Shown here piece after piece: positions 1 to 4,982 of a stretch of 5,514 bases of DNA; within the stretch, counting starts at the first letter, position 1; each line of letters begins with the position of its first letter. Below the pieces are notes generated by a model that was not told where the DNA came from, searched no databases, and saw nothing but the letters and a program-made list of their open reading frames with translations. Location: positions 1-5,514 of the forward strand of contig DAOUSM010000074.1 of assembly GCA_030627225.1 (NCBI GenBank), read 5' to 3'. The DNA comes from Candidatus Bathyarchaeota archaeon. Lineage in GTDB: Archaea; Thermoproteota; Bathyarchaeia; Bathyarchaeales; Bathycorpusculaceae. A program made the position numbers and the translations under genes.

Positions 1-397
1 CACCCTTTGTCACCCCGAGTACTTGCAACGGTTCTGCAATGATGTCACCCACAGTCATTCTCGGGTTCAGAGACTCATATGGATCTTGAAATACTATTTG
101 CATTTGCCGGCGCAACGGTTTCATGCTTGCTTCATCTAAATGGGTGATGTCTTTCCCTTTGAAGTATATTTTTCCCGAGGTTGGCTCAATAAGTCGCATA
201 ATTACTCTACCCGTGGTTGTCTTTCCACTTCCGCTTTCTCCAGCAAGCCCTAGTATCTCGCCTTTTTTCAGCTCTAGATCTATTCCGTCTACAGCGTGGA
301 CGAAAAGTTGTTGTTTAGAAAGCAAGGATCTAAAGAAACCCACTTTTACTGGGAACCACTTCTTTAAGTTTTCAGCTTTCACTATAGTTTCTTCCAT
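1..397 (-). CDS. dppF: DppF/OppF-type ABC transporter ATPase, N-terminal part (runs off left edge)
   Basis: Second ATPase of a dipeptide/oligopeptide-family importer. It acts on the cytoplasmic face, where it would pair with DppD to power the DppB-DppC channel. I translated it directly: ATG at 397-395, then 132 open codons to the window edge, so the C-terminal part is missing. Visible features are the N-terminal beta-strand region, an insertion of about 15 residues around positions 18-32 (GFFRSLLSKQQ) typical of OppF/DppF proteins, Walker A GESGSGKT at residues 53-60, and the Q-loop IVFQDPYESLNPRMTV with Q104. The ABC signature, Walker B and the Cys-rich C-terminal domain lie outside the window. 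The start is supported by a GGGTGA Shine-Dalgarno site five bases upstream that includes the dppD stop codon. dppD ends five bases before it on the same strand, so the two are co-transcribed. Family assignment is secure. The substrate is not shown. Confidence 0.93.
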   Translation of the reverse strand, partial: MEETIVKAENLKKWFPVKVGFFRSLLSKQQLFVHAVDGIDLELKKGEILGLAGESGSGKTTTGRVIMRLIEPTSGKIYFKGKDITHLDEASMKPLRRQMQIVFQDPYESLNPRMTVGDIIAEPLQVLGVTKG

Positions 398-402
398 TAA
401 TA

Positions 403-408
403 TCACCC
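403..408 (-). promoter_or_regulatory. Shine-Dalgarno site for dppF, overlapping the dppD stop codon
   Basis: Minus-strand GGGTGA, five bases upstream of the dppF ATG. Its last three bases are the TGA stop of dppD. GGTGA(T) is complementary to the archaeal 16S rRNA 3' end. This fixes the dppF start and suggests that ribosomes finishing dppD re-initiate on dppF. Confidence 0.75.
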
Positions 409-1365
409 TTTAATGAGGTGACATGCTACGAAATGGCCCTTAGATGCTTCCTTGAATTCGGGATCCTTTTTTCTGCAGATGTCCATTGCGTAGCTACAGC
501 GTGGGTGAAATCTGCAACCTGTTGGGGGGTTTAGAAGGTCTGGCGGTGAACCATGTATTGATACCATTTCTTGCTTGTCTGCGTTAATGTTTGGGAATGC
601 TGAAATTAAACCTTGTGTGTAAGGGTGTAGAGGTTTTTTGAACATGCTTACTACATCTCCAAATTCAACAATTTTTCCAGCGTACATGATTGTGAGTCGG
701 TCGCAGGTTTCCGAAATAATTGATAAGTCATGCGTAATCATTATTACTGCCAAGTTTAACTTTTCTCTTAGTTCACTCATTAGCTTTAGAACTTGAGCTT
801 GGACAATAACGTCTAGGGCTGTTCCCGGTTCGTCTGCGATTAGAATGGCTGGGTTGCATGCTAGGGCCATGGCGATCATTGCTCGTTGTCTCATCCCACC
901 ACTAAACTCGAATGGATAGTTTCTTGCCCTCTCAGGTTCCAAGTTCACCATTTCAAATAGTTTCGCCACTCTTTCTTTCGCTTCTTTTTTGCTTATTTCA
1001 GGTTCATGGCCTCTAATTGCCTCAACGATCTGGTCTTCTATTCTGTACACAGGGTTCAGGGCGTTCATGGCACCTTGGAATATTAGAGATATGCCTCGCC
1101 ATCTTATCTTGTTTCTCATCTCTTCTTCAGATAATTTAGTGATATCGTCGTCCTCGAAGAGTATTTTGCCGCCCATTATTTTGCCGTTCGAAGGCAGAAT
1201 TCTCAAAATGGATAGGGCTACTGTGGTTTTGCCGCAGCCTGACTCACCAGCCAATCCCATTGCTTCTCCTTTTTCTAACGTAAAATTGATGTTTTCGACG
1301 GCTCGGACAGGTCCTCTCAGGGTGGTGTAGTAAGTTGTTAGGTTTTGTATATCTAGCAGAGACAT
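403..1365 (-). CDS. dppD: DppD/OppD-type ABC transporter ATPase
   Basis: First ATPase subunit of the importer, 320 residues, full length for the family. Motifs in order: Walker A GESGCGKTT (40-48), Q-loop SLIFQGAMNALNP (Q97), signature FSGGMRQR (154-161), Walker B ILIADEP (174-180), D-loop ALD (183-185), and switch histidine H212 in MITHDLS. The D178-E179 pair is intact, so the protein should be catalytically active. The oligopeptide/dipeptide C-terminal extension follows (HPYTQGL at about 247, then GSPPDLLNPPTGC). It has four cysteines, C284, C290, C297 and C315, in the spacing that binds a [4Fe-4S] cluster in characterised DppD homologues. One small deviation: the usual DEPTTALD reads DEPGTALD here. 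The ATG start has only a weak GTGGAT site four bases upstream, but a good TATA element lies about 50 bases upstream. dppD is separated from dppBC by an opposite-strand gene, so it needs its own promoter. Confidence 0.96.
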   Translation of the reverse strand: MSLLDIQNLTTYYTTLRGPVRAVENINFTLEKGEAMGLAGESGCGKTTVALSILRILPSNGKIMGGKILFEDDDITKLSEEEMRNKIRWRGISLIFQGAMNALNPVYRIEDQIVEAIRGHEPEISKKEAKERVAKLFEMVNLEPERARNYPFEFSGGMRQRAMIAMALACNPAILIADEPGTALDVIVQAQVLKLMSELREKLNLAVIMITHDLSIISETCDRLTIMYAGKIVEFGDVVSMFKKPLHPYTQGLISAFPNINADKQEMVSIHGSPPDLLNPPTGCRFHPRCSYAMDICRKKDPEFKEASKGHFVACHLIKG

Positions 1366-1390
1366 ATGTATCCACTTTCAGCGTATCTTT

Positions 1391-1411
1391 TGCTTGTAGA
1401 TACAACAAGCA
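1391..1411. promoter_or_regulatory. Inverted repeat, candidate operator at the dppD start site
   Basis: Perfect 7-bp arms TGCTTGT (1391-1397) and ACAAGCA (1405-1411) around a 7-base spacer, 21 bp in all. It lies just downstream of the dppD TATA element and spans the place where transcription should begin (about 1393-1397). A dimeric regulator bound here would block RNA polymerase on dppD. It also lies upstream of the promoter of the divergent small gene. The geometry is seen directly; the operator role is inferred. Confidence 0.5.
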
Positions 1412-1415
1412 GGGT

Positions 1416-1430
1416 TTATATAAGCTTTAA
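1416..1430 (-). promoter_or_regulatory. TATA/BRE promoter for dppDF
   Basis: Read on the minus strand, TTATATAA (1423-1416) is preceded by TTAAAGC, an A-rich BRE-like element. The usual archaeal spacing of about 25 bases from TATA centre to start site predicts a transcript start near 1395 and a 5' leader of about 30 bases before the dppD ATG. The TATA core is palindromic, but the other side (GCAGGG on the plus strand) does not look like a BRE, which favours leftward transcription. Confidence 0.6.
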
Positions 1431-1436
1431 GTAAAA

Positions 1437-1453
1437 GACAAAAACTTTTTATG
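1437..1453 (+). promoter_or_regulatory. TATA/BRE promoter for the small plus-strand gene
   Basis: The plus strand reads GACAAAAA followed by CTTTTTATG, a BRE plus TATA arrangement. The predicted transcript start is near 1475, leaving a 5' leader of about 6-12 bases. This nearly leaderless arrangement, common in archaea, fits the lack of a convincing Shine-Dalgarno site before the ATG at 1481. Confidence 0.5.
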
Positions 1454-1480
1454 TTGTCGTGATGGTGTCAAATTTGCGGG

Positions 1481-1888
1481 ATGTCGATGAAGGATCGATG
1501 GAAGGATAAGAATGTTGACCTATCGGTTTTAGTCGATTGTATCGTTCGATTTTTTGCGGAAAATCTCTTTGCTGTTTCAGTTGCTAAATCGGGTGGAGAG
1601 TATCGAATTGTTGCACGGCCAAAACGTTTCCATGGGATAGCTGAAAATATTTGTGTTTCTGTTAGTGGTGAACCAAACGATTTCTCAGTAAAATTTATTA
1701 CAGGTTCTCATTCACGTGCTCTTGTGAGATATGGCACTCTTACGGCGATTCTGGGTGGAGGTTATTTAAGCCTGAAAGGTTTGAAATCATTAGAAGCGTT
1801 GGAGAAGTTAGGTAAAAAGTTTTGGAAATACGTGGATGAGAAGGTTTGGCAGTTGGCGGGTTCAGCATCCCCAGCGAAGTCCACGTGA
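1481..1888 (+). CDS. Small hypothetical protein, opposite strand, splitting the transporter locus
   Basis: I do not recognise this 135-residue protein. It appears to begin with a polar stretch and an amphipathic helix (about 12-29, LSVLVDCIVRFFAEN). Alternating hydrophobic strands follow (LFAVSVAKSG, YRIVARP, ICVSVSG, FSVKFITG), then a glycine-rich hydrophobic stretch, TLTAILGGGYLSL (about 86-98), and a lysine-rich helix with LEKLGKKFWKYVDEKV near the C-terminus. No signal peptide, clear helix-turn-helix or catalytic motif is visible; it looks like a small soluble alpha/beta protein. Evidence that it is a real gene: no convincing competing frame, a protein-like composition, a promoter-like element just upstream, and exact fit between dppD (divergent, 115 bases away) and dppC (convergent, 20 bases between stop codons). 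An in-frame TGA at 1460-1462 limits upstream extension. The second ATG at 1487 is an alternative start, with GCGGG (1476-1480) six bases upstream. Confidence 0.72.
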   Translation: MSMKDRWKDKNVDLSVLVDCIVRFFAENLFAVSVAKSGGEYRIVARPKRFHGIAENICVSVSGEPNDFSVKFITGSHSRALVRYGTLTAILGGGYLSLKGLKSLEALEKLGKKFWKYVDEKVWQLAGSASPAKST

Positions 1889-1908
1889 ACTTTCAGGCGC
1901 TCCTCGTT

Positions 1909-3756
1909 TCACCGTCTCTCTCTAAGCCTTGGATTCAATATTTCATCTAAGGCGTATCCCATGAGAATGAAGGCTGTTGCAAGGAGAGCTATACAAATGC
2001 ATGCGGGGAAGATCCAGAACCAATACTCTGTGAGGCCCATGGCAACTGCGGTTCCGGAAGCATTAAAGTCGTACAATATTTTTCCCCATGATGGAACCCT
2101 AGGGTCGCCGAGTCCAAGCCAACTCAGTGAGGCCTCGAGTATTATGGCGCCGGGAACTGAAGTTGCGAGCGTGACGTAGACTAGAGCGAAAACGTTGGGA
2201 AGGATATGTCTGTTTATTATGTGAAGTTTCCCTGCTCCGGCGGCTTTTGCAGCCTCAACGAATGCTCTTTCACGTAAGCTTAGGACCATGGATCTTACGG
2301 ATCGTGCAAAGCTCATCCAGCCAAAGAATGTAATGATTATTATGATATTCCAGATGCTTACGAAACCGGCGACTTGTTGTAGTGCTACGATAAGAACTAT
2401 AAACAATGGCAGTGTTGGGAGAACTAGCAGAAGATCGGCAAATCGCATAATGCCTTCATCAACTATGCCACCGACGTATCCTGAAACTAATCCTAGAAAG
2501 AGACCGATCAGTGTGGAGAATAGAGCGGAGAGCACGCCGACAATTAGAGATACTCTCGTTCCGTAAACAATTGACGAGAATAGGTCGCGGGGGAACGGTT
2601 CTGCGTTGTCTGTTCCTAAGATGCCGAAGGCATTGCCATATATTACGCAATCTAAATTGTCTAGATAAACCTTTACGTTTTTTTCCTCTGGGAAGATTAT
2701 CTGAACAGAAAAGGTATAATTGCCCGCGGTTGCAAATATTCTGTCCGTCGCAGGAGAGCATTTGACATTCTGTATAACTTCTGGACGAATTGAAGTAATG
2801 CCATCGTGGCTATAGGGTCCTGGTTGTTTAGGTATAGCTATTAAAGGAAATAGTTCAGGTTCGGTTTCTGTTTCCTTGTAGAACATAATGTTCATTATTA
2901 CCTCGGAATCGGGGCTTCCTTCAACACATATGGAGTAGTGGATAAAGAAAGATCTCGGCGGTTCCATGTAGGGGTATTCGAACCGTCTTGACAAGGTCAC
3001 ATTCGCCTTTTCACCCAATGTTCCCGTAGGGTTGTATGATATTTCTATACATCCATCATTATGGTATCCTTTTTCGCTATTGTAGTTCACGCTGACAAGC
3101 TCTGGGTGCGTTGTTTGCCAAGTCCAATAATCGAAACTTTCACTTGAAGTAAATGTGTGGTCAGGAACTATTTCTATGTTCTCTACAACATCGGTTCCAG
3201 TTAAGTAAGTTACTGTGAAGCGTGTTCCATCGGGATATCTTTTAACAATACTTATTTCTCGCGGACGCATGGGATCAAGCTTCCACTCATCCGGAAGGAG
3301 GTCGCGGCTAGTTCCGTTTGGGAACATGGCCGTTATGCTTTCGACTGTCGCAACCCGCTTTGTTAGACGGAGGACGATATCTGTGGCGTTTTCTTCTCCT
3401 TCGCGGCCGAATAGTTGAAACTCCAAGCCGTATTCTTTGATAATCAAGTTGTAGAACCGTTCTTCTAACTTTACTTGTCCCCTTGGTACCCACGGCACAT
3501 ATTTGTACCATGTGGGCTTGCATAGTGATCCAGCGATTTTACGTCCAGTGACTGGCCCGAAATATGGGTATTTTTCCCTGCCCACTTGCGGGTCTATGGC
3601 TTCATAGGGGCTAATTAAAGGTGCGAAAATTGCTAGACATGTGAAGAAAACGACTATGCCCACTCCAGTTACTCCACGTTTGCTCCGCTTGAACTGCTTC
3701 CAGAATCCTCGAAATCTTTTGAATGCGAAACCCATTTTTTCTTTACGAGTTGCCAT
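1909..3756 (-). CDS. dppC: DppC/OppC-type ABC permease with a large extracellular insert
   Basis: Channel-forming inner membrane subunit, 615 residues against about 280-310 for typical DppC. TM1 is at about 28-49, ending in the family motif FAPLISPYE. Five more helices lie at about 402-430, 439-460, 468-483, 521-549 and 579-603. The EAA loop that docks the ATPase is clear (E501-A-A, G507, L519-P520). The canonical LGTD...RDLF motif at 380-391 marks the return to the normal fold, so about 300 extra residues lie between TM1 and TM2, on the outside of the cell. The insert carries sequons at N123, N147, N252 and N346 and five cysteines. I chose the ATG at 3756 because GGGTGA lies four bases upstream and includes the dppB stop codon. 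GTG 3777 (622 residues) and ATG 3768 are alternatives that overlap dppB. The frame is uninterrupted, so the insert is not a frameshift product. Confidence 0.95.
   Translation of the reverse strand: MATRKEKMGFAFKRFRGFWKQFKRSKRGVTGVGIVVFFTCLAIFAPLISPYEAIDPQVGREKYPYFGPVTGRKIAGSLCKPTWYKYVPWVPRGQVKLEERFYNLIIKEYGLEFQLFGREGEENATDIVLRLTKRVATVESITAMFPNGTSRDLLPDEWKLDPMRPREISIVKRYPDGTRFTVTYLTGTDVVENIEIVPDHTFTSSESFDYWTWQTTHPELVSVNYNSEKGYHNDGCIEISYNPTGTLGEKANVTLSRRFEYPYMEPPRSFFIHYSICVEGSPDSEVIMNIMFYKETETEPELFPLIAIPKQPGPYSHDGITSIRPEVIQNVKCSPATDRIFATAGNYTFSVQIIFPEEKNVKVYLDNLDCVIYGNAFGILGTDNAEPFPRDLFSSIVYGTRVSLIVGVLSALFSTLIGLFLGLVSGYVGGIVDEGIMRFADLLLVLPTLPLFIVLIVALQQVAGFVSIWNIIIIITFFGWMSFARSVRSMVLSLRERAFVEAAKAAGAGKLHIINRHILPNVFALVYVTLATSVPGAIILEASLSWLGLGDPRVPSWGKILYDFNASGTAVAMGLTEYWFWIFPACICIALLATAFILMGYALDEILNPRLRERR
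2632..3579 (-). other. Extracellular insert domain of DppC (about residues 60-375)
   Basis: The first part, about residues 60-195, looks mixed alpha/beta. The second part, about 200-375, is a series of short beta-strands with a Trp/Tyr-rich opening (SFDYWTW), a GCIEISY strand, a FFIHYSICVE strand, an MNIMFYK strand and a closing FSVQIIF...VKVYLDNLDCVIYG pattern. That closing pattern is typical of jelly-roll domains of the carbohydrate-binding and galactose-binding-like type, where a strand carrying a D-N/D pair ends the fold. The fold is inferred by eye. The position outside the membrane follows from the topology of the family. Confidence 0.6.
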
Positions 3757-3760
3757 TTTT

Positions 3761-3766
3761 TCACCC
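3761..3766 (-). promoter_or_regulatory. Shine-Dalgarno site for dppC, overlapping the dppB stop codon
   Basis: Minus-strand GGGTGA, whose TGA is the dppB stop, lies four bases before the ATG at 3756. It has the same design as the dppD-dppF junction, which is the main reason for preferring this start over the upstream GTG and ATG. Confidence 0.7.
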
Positions 3767-4750
3767 ATACTTGACACGTGGATCTAGTACGCCATACAAT
3801 AGGTCTGCAATAAAGTTTGCGAAGATTACACATAAGGCTAATATGTAGAAAATGCTCTGTAAGACGGGGAGGGCAGGGGGAGTCAGTGCCTTCCAAGTTA
3901 GCAGTCCCATTCCATCGTAGGAAAAAAGTGTTTCGGTGATTATGGCTCCAGAAACCATGAAAGCAAATGATAAAGCAACATTTGTTACGAGGGGCAGCGC
4001 CGCATTTTTCAAAACATGCTTGTATAAGATTGTTCTTTCTTTGAGTCCTTTAGCTCTGGCGGTGAGTACATAGTCCTCGGTGATTGTTTCTAGGATGCAA
4101 GCTCTCGTTAGCAGTATCCAGCCGCCAAAGCCGAACAGAAACAATGTGAATGCTGGTAGGATGATGTGACTTAGTCTCCCAGTTATTGTTTCTATTATGT
4201 TTGTGGGTGGTAAGCGGCCCCATGTTGGTGGAACGGTTCCCCCTGTGGGGAACCAACCTAACTGAATAGCGAAAATGAATATTATTATCCATCCTATGAA
4301 GAATATGGGAACGGAGTATGTTGCCAGTGAAACAGTAACCATGCCCGTGTCTAGGAGGCTTCCCCTCTTGTATGCGACTATAACTCCTATGAGCATCCCT
4401 ACGATAATTGAAGTGACGGTTGAGACCCCCATTAGCAAGAGCGTGTTAGGTAATCTTCTCTGGAAGATTTCGTCGCTAACTTGTGTTCCGCTGCGGAAGG
4501 ATATGCCGAGGTTGAAGGTAAGCATGTTTCTGAGTGATAGAATGTATTGCTCGTGTAGTGGTTTATCAAGTCCGAAATGCTTCTTTAGTTCATTGTATCT
4601 TTCTTCGTCGAGTTTCTTCAAGCCAGCCACGTAGGCTTCCATGGGGTTTCCAGGAAGCATTGAGAATATTAGGAAGTTAATTGTGATGACAGCCCATATG
4701 AGGATGAGCATGTAGACGAGCCTTTTGGCGATGAATCCTCTAAGTCCCAT
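3761..4750 (-). CDS. dppB: DppB/OppB-type ABC permease
   Basis: Membrane subunit of the importer, 329 residues, normal length. The N-terminus is typical of the family: a basic start (FIAKRLVYM), TM1 at about 10-32, then the motif F-x-LPGNPMEAY. The long extracellular loop contains the HFGLDKPLHEQY and FNLGISFRSG motifs that mark DppB/OppB. Further helices lie at about 101-125, 135-165, 190-215, 252-275 and 295-320. The EAA loop (TARAKGLKERTILYKHVLKNA, about 230-250) docks one ATPase. The C-terminus ends with LLYGVLDPRVKYG, the usual family ending. The ATG is preceded by GAGGAG with an eight-base spacer and by a TATA/BRE candidate. It is translationally coupled to dppC and forms the channel with it. 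Confidence 0.96.
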   Translation of the reverse strand: MGLRGFIAKRLVYMLILIWAVITINFLIFSMLPGNPMEAYVAGLKKLDEERYNELKKHFGLDKPLHEQYILSLRNMLTFNLGISFRSGTQVSDEIFQRRLPNTLLLMGVSTVTSIIVGMLIGVIVAYKRGSLLDTGMVTVSLATYSVPIFFIGWIIIFIFAIQLGWFPTGGTVPPTWGRLPPTNIIETITGRLSHIILPAFTLFLFGFGGWILLTRACILETITEDYVLTARAKGLKERTILYKHVLKNAALPLVTNVALSFAFMVSGAIITETLFSYDGMGLLTWKALTPPALPVLQSIFYILALCVIFANFIADLLYGVLDPRVKYG

Positions 4751-4758
4751 TTTTACGG

Positions 4759-4764
4759 CTCCTC
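4759..4764 (-). promoter_or_regulatory. Shine-Dalgarno site for dppB
   Basis: Minus-strand GAGGAG, eight bases before the dppB ATG. It is a stronger, more classical site than those inside the operon, as expected for a first gene on its transcript. Confidence 0.65.
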
Positions 4765-4795
4765 AAGCCTTTTCCATAGTAGGGAAATGGTGATT

Positions 4796-4812
4796 TATTA
4801 TTTAAGTTTTGG
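4796..4812 (-). promoter_or_regulatory. TATA/BRE promoter candidate for dppBC
   Basis: Minus-strand CCAAAA followed by CTTAAATAAT has the BRE plus TATA layout. It would start transcription near 4777, giving a leader of about 27 bases that still contains the GAGGAG site. A second TATA-like element, TTATAAAA at 4861-4854, would give a leader of about 80 bases. I cannot tell which is used. Confidence 0.5.
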
Positions 4813-4948
4813 CTCCGAGTTTAAGCTTGTTGCTCGTTGAAAGTTGGTCATGATTTTATAACTTGACGATGATCAAATGTGATGTAAGCGTATGTGTGTG
4901 TTTTGCCTCGCTTTAGCGAAAATTGAATTGTTTAGTTTTGTAGAACAT

Positions 4949-4959
4949 AAAAAAGGGGG
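4949..4959 (-). terminator. Pyrimidine/T-tract terminator candidate after the binding-protein gene
   Basis: Minus-strand CCCCC followed by six T residues, 23 bases after the stop codon. Archaeal RNA polymerase often stops at short T-tracts without a hairpin. A small inverted repeat, TCGCT-TT-AGCGA (4908-4919), lies about 30 bases further downstream but has no T-run after it, so it is not a classical hairpin terminator. Confidence 0.4.
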
Positions 4960-4982
4960 TTGAGGAATGTTTTGTGGATTGC

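Noticed and set aside
123..413. Plus-strand open frame opposite dppF
   Set aside because: It is the antisense shadow of the conserved Walker A region of dppF, with no promoter or ribosome site and an unnatural Ser/Pro-rich composition.
989..1330. Plus-strand open frame opposite dppD
   Set aside because: It lies wholly within dppD, whose motifs prove the minus-strand frame.
2288..2566. Plus-strand frame opposite dppC
   Set aside because: Antisense to the conserved transmembrane region of dppC; no independent support.
2459..2761. Arg- and Ser-rich minus-strand frame within dppC
   Set aside because: An alternative-frame shadow with arginine-rich low-quality composition, overlapping the insert-to-TM2 junction that is coherent in the dppC frame.
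2632..3579. The DppC insert considered as an assembly chimera or a gene fusion by frameshift
   Set aside because: The frame is open throughout, composition matches the rest of the gene, and both borders fall exactly at the loop between TM1 and TM2, as expected for a real domain insertion.
4275..4634. Plus-strand frame opposite dppB
   Set aside because: Antisense shadow of clearly conserved DppB sequence.
4908..4919. TCGCT-TT-AGCGA hairpin considered as an intrinsic terminator
   Set aside because: The stem is five pairs with a two-base loop, and no T-run follows on either strand.
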